A stretch of DNA of 13,338 nucleotides from Galactobacter sp. Its GTDB lineage: Bacteria > Actinomycetota > Actinomycetes > Actinomycetales > Micrococcaceae. Position numbers and translations under genes: made by a program. Location: the NCBI GenBank assembly GCA_022712075.1, contig JALAHE010000016.1, positions 1-13,338 on the forward strand, given 5' to 3'. The notes beneath the pieces are model-generated. The model saw only the letters and a program-made list of their open reading frames with translations. It did no database searches and had not been told where the DNA came from. Numbering within the stretch: the stretch's first letter is position 1; the number at the start of each line of letters is the position of its first letter. Of this stretch, positions 7,187 through 13,338 are shown one piece after another.

Positions 7187-7542
7187 CAGCCCTCCCCCTC
7201 CGCGATGACCATGGCGATGGCGCTGTCGCCGTCGTGGGTGAGGGAGACGTGCCAGCGCGACACGCCGAGGGCGGCGGCCCGCGCCGCCACCGAGCCGGTG
7301 GCCTTGATGGACGGCGCGCCGGACGGGGCCGTCACCACCTCGCAATCGTGCCAGTGAAGGTCCCCCGGCGCGCCGAGGGCCTTCGCGACCGCCTCCTTGG
7401 CGGCAAACCGGGCCGCAAGCGAGCGCGGATGCAGTCCCCGCTCGTCGGGGCAGAAGAGCCGCTCCACGAGGGCGGGGGTCCGCTCGACCTTGCGCTCGAA
7501 GCGCTCGAGGGCCACCACATCAACGCCGATTCCCACTATCAC
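7186..7542 (-). CDS. acpS: Holo-[acyl-carrier-protein] synthase
   Basis: Transfers 4'-phosphopantetheine from CoA to the active serine of apo-ACP, needed for fatty-acid synthesis. The product is 118 aa, the normal length. GIGVDVVALERFE (4-16) holds the first metal-binding Asp (D8). RFAAKEAVAKALG (45-57) holds the metal-binding Glu (E50). The C-terminal strand reads HVSLTHDGDSAIAMVIAEG (98-116). I chose the GTG at 7542 because the family starts right before this I-V-G-I-G-V-D strand and because TACGAT lies exactly 7 nt upstream; no Shine-Dalgarno is visible, consistent with a leaderless transcript. GTG 7536 would trim only two residues. First gene of an acpS-nnr operon, divergent from galU. 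CoaA, which feeds its CoA substrate pathway, is encoded 3 kb away. Confidence 0.92.
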   Translation of the reverse strand: MIVGIGVDVVALERFERKVERTPALVERLFCPDERGLHPRSLAARFAAKEAVAKALGAPGDLHWHDCEVVTAPSGAPSIKATGSVAARAAALGVSRWHVSLTHDGDSAIAMVIAEGEG

Positions 7543-7549
7543 GCGATCG

Positions 7550-7555
7550 ATCGTA
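7550..7555 (-). promoter_or_regulatory. -10-like hexamer TACGAT for leaderless acpS
   Basis: On the minus strand TACGAT is followed by seven bases and then the GTG start. It fits the TAnnnT -10 pattern of actinobacterial housekeeping promoters and would place transcription initiation at the start codon. The same hexamer precedes mscL. No clear -35 is visible. Confidence 0.5.
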
Positions 7556-7603
7556 TGCCGCTGGCGCGCGGCGGAAGAACCCTGGGACTTTCGCAAGGAA
7601 TGG

Positions 7604-7609
7604 TTCAAT
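7604..7609 (+). promoter_or_regulatory. -10-like hexamer TTCAAT for galU
   Basis: TTCAAT matches four of six positions of TATAAT and ends 7 nt before the galU ATG. That suggests a leaderless mRNA, since no Shine-Dalgarno lies at usable distance (AAGGA is about 18 nt away). No clear -35 is visible. Confidence 0.4.
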
Positions 7610-7616
7610 AGCGGGT

Positions 7617-8525
7617 ATGAGTCAGCACAAGGTTCGTAAGGCCGTCTTCCCCGTCGCCGGCATGGGCACCCGCTTCCTGCCCGCCACCAAGGCGATGCCC
7701 AAGGAGATGCTGCCGGTCGTCGACATGCCCGCCATCCAGTACGTCGTGGAGGAGGCGGTGGACGCCGGCCTGCACGATCTGCTCATGGTGACGGGGCGCA
7801 ACAAGCGCTCGCTGGAGGATCACTTCGATCGCATGCCGTTCCTCGAGGCGCAGCTGCGGGAGAAGGACGACACCGCCAAGCTCGAGGCCATCCAGCGCCC
7901 CACCAACGTCGGCGACATCCACTACATCCGCCAGGGTGACCCGCGCGGCCTCGGCCACGCCGTCCTGCGCGCCAAGGGCCACGTCGGCGACGAACCCTTC
8001 GCCGTGCTGCTTGGCGATGACCTCATCGACGAGAACGAGTCGCTGCTCAAGGACATGATCGCCGTGCAGGAGCGCGTGGGCGGTTCCGTCATCGCTCTCA
8101 TGGAGGTCCCCCACGAGTCGATCTCCTCGTACGGCTGCGCCGACGTGACCGAGGTGGAGGGCGAGGACTACGTCCGCGTCAACACGCTCGTGGAGAAGCC
8201 CTCCCTCGCCGACGCCCCGAGCGACCTCGCGGTCATCGGCCGCTACGTCCTCAGCCCCGCCGTGTTCGAGGTGCTGGAGCACACCGAGCCCGGCCGCGGC
8301 AACGAGATCCAACTGACCGACGCTCTGCTCGAGCTCGCCACGATGCCGGCCGAACAGGGCGGCGGCGTGACGGCCGTGGTCTTCCGCGGCCGCCGATTCG
8401 ACACGGGAGACAAGCTCTCCTACCTGAAGGCAGTGGTGCAGCTCGCGAGCGATCGCAAGGACCTCGGCCCCGACTTCTCGGCGTGGCTGGCCGAGTTTGT
8501 GGCCGCGCGCAACGCCGCGCAGTAG
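7617..8525 (+). CDS. galU: UTP--glucose-1-phosphate uridylyltransferase
   Basis: Makes UDP-glucose from UTP and glucose-1-phosphate in the cytosol, the donor for surface glycans, glycolipids and trehalose-type compounds. The product is 302 aa, typical for bacterial GalU. It has the nucleotidyltransferase signature AGMGTRFLPATKAMPKEMLP (14-33), QGDPRGLGHAV (107-115 region), LGDD (132-135, metal/UTP site), VEKP (192-195), GRY (208-210), GNEIQLTDA (228-236) and DTGDK (262-266). All expected active-site blocks are present. The ATG at 7617 starts the known N-terminus (KVRKAVFPVAGMGTRF). It is a single-gene transcription unit, divergent from acpS by 74 bp and closed by a strong terminator shared with glmS. 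Its product would supply the glycosyltransferases of the flanking envelope locus (inference). Confidence 0.96.
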   Translation: MSQHKVRKAVFPVAGMGTRFLPATKAMPKEMLPVVDMPAIQYVVEEAVDAGLHDLLMVTGRNKRSLEDHFDRMPFLEAQLREKDDTAKLEAIQRPTNVGDIHYIRQGDPRGLGHAVLRAKGHVGDEPFAVLLGDDLIDENESLLKDMIAVQERVGGSVIALMEVPHESISSYGCADVTEVEGEDYVRVNTLVEKPSLADAPSDLAVIGRYVLSPAVFEVLEHTEPGRGNEIQLTDALLELATMPAEQGGGVTAVVFRGRRFDTGDKLSYLKAVVQLASDRKDLGPDFSAWLAEFVAARNAAQ

Positions 8526-8537
8526 CCGCGCTCACCA

Positions 8538-8597
8538 CGCCTGAAACAACAAAAAGCCCCGCAGCTCGACGCTGCGGGGCTTTTTGTTGTTTCGGCG
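8538..8597. terminator. Bidirectional terminator between galU and glmS
   Basis: A perfect 22-bp inverted repeat (8543-8564 and 8572-8593) surrounds a 7-nt loop. The GC core AGCCCCGCAG/CTGCGGGGCT is flanked by an A-run on the left and a T-run on the right, so it reads as a classic intrinsic terminator on both strands. Four more pairs (CGCC 8538-8541 with GGCG 8594-8597) extend it past one bulged base. It sits exactly between the convergent stop codons. Confidence 0.95.
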
Positions 8598-8606
8598 TGC
8601 GGTGGC

Positions 8607-10478
8607 CTACTCGACCGTGACCGACTTGGCCAGGTTGCGCGGCTGGTCAACGTTCAGACCCTTGGCGCCGGCGAGGGCGCACGCGAAGATCTGCAGCGGC
8701 ACCACGCTCAGGAGCGGCATGAGCAGCGTCTTGGTCTCCGGCACGCGGAAGACCCACTCGGCAAACTCGCCAACGGCGGTGTCGCCCACTTCGGCGATGA
8801 CGAGCGTGCGGGCGCCGCGCGCGCGCACCTCCTGAATGTTGGAGACCACCTTGGAGTGCATCGAGTGGCGACCGCGCGGGGACGGCACCACCACGAAGAC
8901 CGGCTGGCCCTCGTCGATGAGCGCGATGGGGCCGTGCTTGAGCTCGCCGGCGGCAAAGCCTTCGGCGTGGATGTAGGCGAGCTCCTTGAGCTTGAGCGCG
9001 CCCTCCATCGCCACGGGGAAGCCGACGTGGCGGCCAAGGAAGAGCACGCTCGTGGTGTCCTTCATAGCGTGGGCCAGCGAGATGACCTCGTCCTTGCGAT
9101 CGAGGATGTCCTGGATCTTGGCCGGAATGTCGGCCATGTCCGCCAGGATGTCCTTGATCTCGCCCTGGAAGAGCTTGCCGCGCAGCTGGGCCAGGTACAG
9201 GCCGAGCAGGTAGGTCGCGGTGATCTGCGCCAGGAAGGCCTTGGTGGAGGCCACGGCGATCTCGGGGCCGGCGTGCGTGTAGAGCACGGCGTCGGACTCG
9301 CGCGGGATCGAGGAGCCGTTGGTGTTGCAGATCGCCAGCGTGCGGGCGCCCTGCTCCTTGGCGTAGCGCAGCGCCATGAGCGTGTCCATGGTCTCGCCGG
9401 ACTGCGAGATCGTCACGACGAGGGTCTCCGGGCCAACGATCGGGTCGCGGTAGCGGAACTCGTGGCTGAGCTCCACGTCAACGGGGATGCGGCACCAGTG
9501 CTCGATCGCGTACTTCGCGACGTGGGCGGCGTAGGCCGAGGTGCCGCAGGCGAGCACCACGATCTTGGAGATGTCCTTGAGCTCCTGCGGGTCGATGCGC
9601 AGCTCGTCCAGCTCGAGGCGGCCGGAGGCGTCGGCGCGGCCGAGCAGCGTGTCGGCGACGGCCTGCGGCTGGTCGTGGATCTCCTTCTCCATGAAGGAAT
9701 CGAAGCCGCCCTTCTCGGCGGCGGCGGCGTCCCAATCCACGGCAAACTCGCGGCCCTCGGCGGCGTTGCCGGCAAAGTCGGTCACGGAGTAGGACTCGGG
9801 CGTGATGGTCACGACCTGGTCCTGCTCCAGCTCGACGGCGCGGCGCGTGTAGTCGATGAAGCCGGAGACATCGGAGCCGAGGAAGTTCTCGCCCTCGCCC
9901 AGGCCCACCACGAGCGGCGAGTTGCGGCGGGCCGCCACCACCACGCCCGGGGCCTCGGCGTGCACGGCCAGGAGGGTGAAGGCACCCTCGAGGCGCGAGG
10001 CGGTCAGCTGCATGGAGCGCGTCAGATCGCCCCCGCCCGCGCCGCGGAAGATCTCGCCGAGGAGCACGGCGGCGACCTCGGTGTCGGTCTCGGAGAGGAA
10101 CTCGTGGCCCTTCTCCTTGAGCTCGGCGCGCAGGGCCGAGAAGTTCTCGATGATGCCGTTGTGGATGAGGGCCAGGCGGCCCTCGTCCCCGAGGTGCGGG
10201 TGGGCGTTGCGGTCGGTCGGGCCGCCGTGCGTGGCCCAGCGCGTGTGACCGATGGCCGTGGAGGAGGCGGGCAGCGGGTGCGCCTCGATCTCCTCGACCA
10301 GGTTCACGAGCTTGCCCGCCTTCTTGCGCGAGGAGATCTCGCCGTCGGCCACGACGGCCACGCCGGCCGAATCGTAGCCGCGGTACTCCAGGCGCCGCAG
10401 GCCTTCCATGACGACGTCAACCGCGTCGTGTCCACCTCGGTCCGCTGAGAGACCGGCATATCCAACAATTCCACACAT
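8607..10478 (-). CDS. glmS: Glutamine--fructose-6-phosphate aminotransferase (isomerizing)
   Basis: Converts fructose-6-phosphate and glutamine to glucosamine-6-phosphate plus glutamate, the first committed step to UDP-GlcNAc and peptidoglycan. The product is 623 aa, the usual length. The glutaminase domain begins MCGIVGYAG, with the nucleophilic Cys2 exposed after Met removal. It continues with GHTRWATHG (77-85) and HNGIIENF (106-113). Two SIS domains follow, with ACGTSAY (310-316), SQSGET (358-363), STKAF (411-415) and HGP (515-517). The chain ends LAKSVTVE with the substrate-binding Lys618. The start must be the ATG at 10478, because the Cys has to follow the first Met; longer in-frame extensions are ruled out. 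TAGGAT sits 7 nt upstream. No glmS ribozyme fits, since only 61 bp separate it from coaA. It converges on galU across a strong terminator. GlmM, encoded nearby, takes the next step. Confidence 0.97.
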   Translation of the reverse strand: MCGIVGYAGLSADRGGHDAVDVVMEGLRRLEYRGYDSAGVAVVADGEISSRKKAGKLVNLVEEIEAHPLPASSTAIGHTRWATHGGPTDRNAHPHLGDEGRLALIHNGIIENFSALRAELKEKGHEFLSETDTEVAAVLLGEIFRGAGGGDLTRSMQLTASRLEGAFTLLAVHAEAPGVVVAARRNSPLVVGLGEGENFLGSDVSGFIDYTRRAVELEQDQVVTITPESYSVTDFAGNAAEGREFAVDWDAAAAEKGGFDSFMEKEIHDQPQAVADTLLGRADASGRLELDELRIDPQELKDISKIVVLACGTSAYAAHVAKYAIEHWCRIPVDVELSHEFRYRDPIVGPETLVVTISQSGETMDTLMALRYAKEQGARTLAICNTNGSSIPRESDAVLYTHAGPEIAVASTKAFLAQITATYLLGLYLAQLRGKLFQGEIKDILADMADIPAKIQDILDRKDEVISLAHAMKDTTSVLFLGRHVGFPVAMEGALKLKELAYIHAEGFAAGELKHGPIALIDEGQPVFVVVPSPRGRHSMHSKVVSNIQEVRARGARTLVIAEVGDTAVGEFAEWVFRVPETKTLLMPLLSVVPLQIFACALAGAKGLNVDQPRNLAKSVTVE

Positions 10479-10485
10479 GCAATCC

Positions 10486-10491
10486 ATCCTA
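10486..10491 (-). promoter_or_regulatory. -10-like hexamer TAGGAT for glmS
   Basis: On the minus strand TAGGAT is followed by seven bases and the ATG, the same geometry as at acpS and galU. An alternative reading is that AGGA within it acts as a Shine-Dalgarno sequence about 9 nt from the start; the two cannot be separated by eye. Confidence 0.4.
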
Positions 10492-10513
10492 GCGACTGCC
10501 GCCAGAATGATTT

Positions 10514-10527
10514 GTGTGCCCGCACAC
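10514..10527. promoter_or_regulatory. Operator-like palindrome between glmS and coaA
   Basis: GTGTGC-CC-GCACAC is an interrupted palindrome with perfect 6-bp arms. It lies in the 61-bp gap between divergent glmS and coaA, 23 nt upstream of the glmS -10-like hexamer and 12 nt before the coaA start. Its symmetry and position suit a dimeric regulator acting on one or both genes. The regulator is unknown; it does not match the Crp/GlxR consensus. Confidence 0.35.
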
Positions 10528-10539
10528 GCGCGGTGAACA

Positions 10540-11529
10540 ATGGCGCACGTGACTTCCCCCGAGCCCCTCCGTCCGGCGGCCTCCGTCCCGCAGACGCCCG
10601 GATCCCCGTTCGTTGAGCTCGACCGCGCGACGTGGGCCCGCCTCTCCAACGAGCTGGAGCAGCCCTTCGACGAGGCCGACCTCGCGCGCCTGCTCGCGCT
10701 CGGCGATCGCCTCGACCTGGACGAGGTCCGCGAGGTGTATCTCCCCCTCTCGCGCCTGCTCGCGCTCTACGTCGAGGGCACCGACAAGCTGCACGCCGCG
10801 ACGTCCCGCTTCCTCGGGGAGCATCGCCGCCGCACGCCCTTCGTGATCGGCGTGGCCGGCTCGGTGGCCGTCGGCAAGTCAACGACGGCGCGCGTGCTGC
10901 AGGAGCTGCTGCGCCGCTGGCCCGGCACCCCCAAGGTCGACCTCGTGACGACGGATGGCTTCCTCTTCCCCAACGCCGAGCTGTTGCGCCGCGGGATCAT
11001 GGAGCGCAAGGGCTTCCCCGAGTCCTACGACCAGAAGGCCCTCCTGCGCTTCATCTCCGCCGTCAAGTCCGGAGCCCCCAAGGTCGAGGCGCCGCGCTAC
11101 TCGCACCTGAGCTACGACATCGTCCCGGGCGAACGCATCGTCGTTGATCAGCCGGACGTGCTCATCGTGGAGGGCCTCAACGTGCTGGCCCCGGCCCGGC
11201 CCCGCGCCGACGGGACCGTCGGCCTGGCCCTGTCGGACTTCTTCGACTTCTCCATCTACGTCGACGCCCGCACGCGCGACATCGAGCGCTGGTACGTCGA
11301 CCGCTTCATGCGCCTGCGCTCCGGCGCCTTCGCCGACCCCGCCTCGTTCTTCCACCGCTACTCGAGCCTGTCGGACGCCGAAGCCGTCACGACGGCGCTC
11401 GGCATCTGGCGCAGCATCAACGAACCGAACCTTCGCGAAAACGTCCGCCCCACGCGCGGGCGTGCACGCCTCGTGCTCTCCAAGGACGCGGATCACTCGA
11501 TCCACCACATGCTTCTGCGCAAGCTCTGA
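10540..11529 (+). CDS. coaA: Type I pantothenate kinase
   Basis: Phosphorylates pantothenate with ATP, the first and feedback-controlled step of coenzyme A synthesis, in the cytosol. The product is 329 aa against about 312-316 for well-known CoaA proteins; the extra length is a low-complexity N-terminus before FVELDRATWARL (24-35). The P-loop is GVAGSVAVGKST (104-115). Downstream blocks are VDLVTTDGFLFPNAEL (133-148), MERKGFPESYD (154-164), YSHLSYDIVPG (187-197), VLIVEGLNVL (207-216) and DFFDFSIYVDA (233-243), ending in NVRPTRGRARLVLSKDADHS. All are typical of the CoaA/PRK-like fold. There is only a weak GGTGA before the ATG; a GTG nine bases downstream is an alternative. Transcribed away from glmS, with mscL 93 bp downstream and no hairpin between, so partial read-through into mscL is possible. 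Confidence 0.96.
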   Translation: MAHVTSPEPLRPAASVPQTPGSPFVELDRATWARLSNELEQPFDEADLARLLALGDRLDLDEVREVYLPLSRLLALYVEGTDKLHAATSRFLGEHRRRTPFVIGVAGSVAVGKSTTARVLQELLRRWPGTPKVDLVTTDGFLFPNAELLRRGIMERKGFPESYDQKALLRFISAVKSGAPKVEAPRYSHLSYDIVPGERIVVDQPDVLIVEGLNVLAPARPRADGTVGLALSDFFDFSIYVDARTRDIERWYVDRFMRLRSGAFADPASFFHRYSSLSDAEAVTTALGIWRSINEPNLRENVRPTRGRARLVLSKDADHSIHHMLLRKL

Positions 11530-11610
11530 CGACACTCCGCTGGGCGCCCCGTGATGTATCTCGCGCAAAAGAGTTTGTGAAAGCCCGTGGAAAATACACC
11601 TCCAGCGTCT

Positions 11611-11616
11611 TACGAT
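11611..11616 (+). promoter_or_regulatory. -10-like hexamer TACGAT for leaderless mscL
   Basis: TACGAT lies 6 nt before the ATG at 11623 and is identical to the hexamer before acpS. No Shine-Dalgarno is visible at the usual distance. A -35 is not clear. Confidence 0.45.
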
Positions 11617-11622
11617 GTGTCC

Positions 11623-12009
11623 ATGCTTAAGGGATTCAAAGACTTCATCATGCGCGGCAATGTCATGGACCTTGCCGTCGGCATCATCATCGGTGCCGCC
11701 TTCGGTGCCGTCGTGACCGCCCTGGTTGAAAAGGTGCTCATGCCGGCCATCGCCCTCATGACGGGTGGACCCATCAACTTTGATGACTGGCTCAACGTCA
11801 ACGGCATCCAGTTCGGCGCCCTGCTGACCGCCCTCGTGAACTTCCTGCTCATCGCCGCGGCCGTGTACTTCGCCCTGGTCCTGCCGATGAACAAGCTGGC
11901 CGAGCGCAAGGCAGCCAAGGAGGGCATCACCGAGGAGGAGGCAGCCGATCCGCAGGTCGAGCTCCTCACCCAGATCCGCGACGAGCTCAAGGCCAACCGC
12001 GGCGCCTGA
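11623..12009 (+). CDS. mscL: Large-conductance mechanosensitive channel
   Basis: Homopentameric channel of the cytoplasmic membrane that opens under membrane tension and releases solutes during hypo-osmotic shock. The product is 128 aa, within the normal 120-150 range. MLKGFKDFIMRGNVMDLAVG contains the amphipathic N-terminal helix and the family signature (RGNVMDLAVGIIIGAAFG, 11-28). TM1 covers about 14-46, a short periplasmic loop (GGPINFDDWLNVNG) follows, TM2 covers about 65-90, and a charged cytoplasmic C-terminal helix ends in a coiled-coil-like LLTQIRDELKANR. I chose ATG 11623 because the family starts with the MxKxFKxFxxRG helix; a GTG at 11587 would add twelve residues without family similarity and would remove the -10/start relation. 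Followed by a strong terminator. Confidence 0.95.
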   Translation: MLKGFKDFIMRGNVMDLAVGIIIGAAFGAVVTALVEKVLMPAIALMTGGPINFDDWLNVNGIQFGALLTALVNFLLIAAAVYFALVLPMNKLAERKAAKEGITEEEAADPQVELLTQIRDELKANRGA

Positions 12010-12036
12010 GCCTCACCACATCACTCCATCCGCCTC

Positions 12037-12071
12037 GGGGCCCGGCACCTTGACTGGTGCCGGGCCCCTTT
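12037..12071 (+). terminator. Intrinsic terminator downstream of mscL
   Basis: GGGGCCCGGCACC (12037-12049) and GGTGCCGGGCCCC (12056-12068) form a perfect 13-bp stem with a 6-nt loop, followed by TTT. It lies 28 bp after the mscL stop codon. Confidence 0.9.
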
Positions 12072-12113
12072 GCGCGGCCACGGCCGTCGTCGGGCGGTCT
12101 TGGCCCACACACA

Positions 12114-12150
12114 GCACGACGGCGCCCGGCTCAGCCGGGCGCCGTCGTGC
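12114..12150 (-). terminator. 17-bp hairpin downstream of glmM
   Basis: A perfect 17-bp inverted repeat (12114-12130 and 12134-12150) with a 3-nt loop (TCA) lies 17 bp beyond the glmM stop. There is no T-run on the exit side, as is frequent in actinobacteria. With the neighbouring mscL hairpin it separates the two convergent units. Confidence 0.8.
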
Positions 12151-12167
12151 GCTAGGAACGGGAAGAC

Positions 12168-13338
12168 TTAGGCGAGCGCGAGCTCGGTCTGCACCGTCTG
12201 GGCCAGCGAGCGGGCCACGTCCTGCGCGCTCTGGTGATCGGCGGCCTCGACCATGACCCGGACCACGGGCTCGGTGCCGGAGGGGCGCAGCAGCACGCGT
12301 CCGGTGTCGCCGAGCTGCTGCTCGGCGCGGGCCACGGCGGCCAGGACGGCGGCGTCGGTCGCGGCGGCGGCCTTGTCAACGCCGCGGACGTTGATGAGCA
12401 CCTGGGGCAGGACCGTGACGACGGAGGCGAGCTCCTTGAGGCTCTTGCCCGTGGCAGCCATGCGCGAGGCGATCTGCAGGCCAGTGAGGACGCCGTCGCC
12501 CGTGGTGGCGTGGTCGGCCATGATCACGTGACCCGACTGCTCGCCGCCGAGGTTGTAGCCGCCGGCGCGCATCGCCTCGAGCACGTAGCGGTCGCCCACG
12601 CCCGTCTCCACGAGCTTGATGCCGTGTTCCTTCATGGCCAGCTTGAGACCCAGGTTGGACATCACCGTCACGACGAGGGTGTCGTCCTTGAGGGTGCCCG
12701 CCTCCTTCATGGCGATGGCCATGATGGCCATCTCCTTGTCGCCGTCGACGATGGTGCCCTCGGCATCCACCGTGAGGCAGCGATCGGCGTCGCCGTCGTG
12801 GCCAACGCCGATGTCGGCGCCGTGCTCGATCACGGCGGCCTGCAGGGCCTCGAGGTGGGTGGAGCCGTAGCCGTCGTTGATGTTCACGCCGTTCGGCGAG
12901 GCGCCGATGACGACCACCTCGGCGCCGGCGGCCTTGAAGGCCTCGGGCGAGCAACCGGAGGCGGCGCCGTGCGCGGCGTCGATGACGACCTTGAGGCCCT
13001 CGAGGCGGTGCGGGAGCGACTGCAGCAGGTGCATGACGTAACGGTCCTCGGCGTCGGCGAAGCGACGGACGCGGCCCACCTCCCCGCCGTGCGGGCGCAG
13101 CGGCTCCTGGCTCAGGCGCGCCTCGATGGCGTCCTCGATCGCGTCGTCGAGCTTCTGGCCGCCGCGGGCGAGGAACTTGATGCCGTTATCGGGGGCCGGA
13201 TTGTGCGAGGCCGAGATCATCACGCCGAAGTCGGCGCCCAGGTCGGCCACGAGGTAGGCGGCGGCGGGGGTCGGCAGCGTACCGGCGTCGAACACGTCGC
13301 CGCCGGAGGCGGCGAGGCCGGCCTCGATGGAGGCGGAG
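12168..13338 (-). CDS. glmM: Phosphoglucosamine mutase, 5'-partial
   Basis: Interconverts glucosamine-6-phosphate and glucosamine-1-phosphate through a phosphoserine, the second step to UDP-GlcNAc. About 389 codons are inside the window; the frame is open to the right edge, so roughly 60 N-terminal residues are missing compared with the usual ~445-450 aa. The active-site loop is MISASHNPAPDNGIKF, with the phosphoserine codon at 13206-13208. The magnesium loop GHDGDADRC lies near 12779-12803. The sugar-binding GGEQSGH lies near 12530-12550, and the phosphate-binding RPSGTEPVVRVM near 12255-12290. All four functional loops of the alpha-D-phosphohexomutase fold are present, and the DGDADR form is typical of GlmM rather than of phosphoglucomutases. 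The start and promoter lie outside the window. It works directly after GlmS, encoded 1.7 kb away on the same strand. Confidence 0.95.
   Translation of the reverse strand, partial: SASIEAGLAASGGDVFDAGTLPTPAAAYLVADLGADFGVMISASHNPAPDNGIKFLARGGQKLDDAIEDAIEARLSQEPLRPHGGEVGRVRRFADAEDRYVMHLLQSLPHRLEGLKVVIDAAHGAASGCSPEAFKAAGAEVVVIGASPNGVNINDGYGSTHLEALQAAVIEHGADIGVGHDGDADRCLTVDAEGTIVDGDKEMAIMAIAMKEAGTLKDDTLVVTVMSNLGLKLAMKEHGIKLVETGVGDRYVLEAMRAGGYNLGGEQSGHVIMADHATTGDGVLTGLQIASRMAATGKSLKELASVVTVLPQVLINVRGVDKAAAATDAAVLAAVARAEQQLGDTGRVLLRPSGTEPVVRVMVEAADHQSAQDVARSLAQTVQTELALA

Noticed and set aside
7187..7345. N-terminal extension of nnr into acpS
   Set aside because: The extension is Arg/Gly-rich, overlaps acpS in another frame, and the ATG at 7186 has the typical TGATG coupling.
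8856..10448. Plus-strand open frame of 530 codons opposite glmS
   Set aside because: Entirely antisense to a well-conserved glmS, with a His/Val/Gly/Leu-biased product typical of antisense high-GC frames.
10479..10539. glmS ribozyme/riboswitch
   Set aside because: The gap is 61 bp, too short for this ribozyme, and the element is known mainly from Firmicutes. No matching structure is visible.
10479..10649. N-terminal extension of glmS
   Set aside because: GlmS needs Cys directly after the initiator Met; the extension would bury the nucleophile and overlaps coaA.
1..13338. CRISPR array, rRNA/tRNA genes or a known anti-phage system
   Set aside because: No regularly spaced repeats, no cloverleaf or rRNA-like segments, and no Cas, restriction, retron, CBASS or toxin-antitoxin motifs were recognised.

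Overview
The window is chromosomal DNA from a high-GC Gram-positive bacterium of the Actinomycetia. Evidence: strong G/C preference at third codon positions, GTG starts, a type I CoaA closely resembling the actinobacterial form, a fused Nnr epimerase/dehydratase, and a succinoglycan-ExoA-like glycosyltransferase of actinobacterial type. Genus cannot be fixed from the sequence. A hand count of a typical native stretch (6901-6960) gives 46/60 G+C, against 32/60 at 2521-2580 in the island described below.

Layout. (1) 1-1056: family 2 glycosyltransferase, cut by the left edge, opening on a run of nine C. (2) 1085-3094: accessory island. It holds a decayed IS481-family transposase (1163-1945), a 12-bp hairpin (2084-2113), a three-segment membrane protein of unknown function (2167-2895) and a 64-aa MerR/excisionase-like DNA-binding protein (2900-3094) ending in a GC-rich hairpin. 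(3) 3146-5527 (-): double-domain CDP-glycerol glycerophosphotransferase (teichoic-acid polymerase family). (4) 5624-7542 (-): nnr and acpS, overlapping by one base. (5) 7617-8525 (+): galU, convergent with glmS (8607-10478, -); a perfect 22-bp inverted repeat lies between them. (6) coaA (10540-11529, +), divergent from glmS, then mscL (11623-12009, +). (7) Two strong hairpins, then glmM (12168 to the right edge, -), 5' end missing.

How the genes fit together. GlmS and GlmM are two successive steps from fructose-6-P to glucosamine-1-P, the precursor of UDP-GlcNAc and peptidoglycan. GalU makes UDP-glucose. The glycosyltransferase and the CDP-glycerol enzyme would build surface glycans or teichoic acid. 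CoaA commits pantothenate to coenzyme A, and AcpS uses CoA to activate acyl carrier protein. Nnr repairs damaged NAD(P)H. MscL is the osmotic safety valve. The core is therefore a housekeeping precursor block next to a cell-envelope locus that received a mobile-element insertion.

Most notable points: four genes (acpS, galU, glmS, mscL) share a -10-like hexamer 6-7 nt before the start codon, the geometry of leaderless transcription; a C9 tract at the start of a surface glycosyltransferase; two intact CDP-glycerol transferase modules in one chain; and the low-GC membrane-protein/HTH pair beside the IS remnant, the only part whose function cannot be named. No RNA gene, CRISPR array or complete phage/defence system was recognised.
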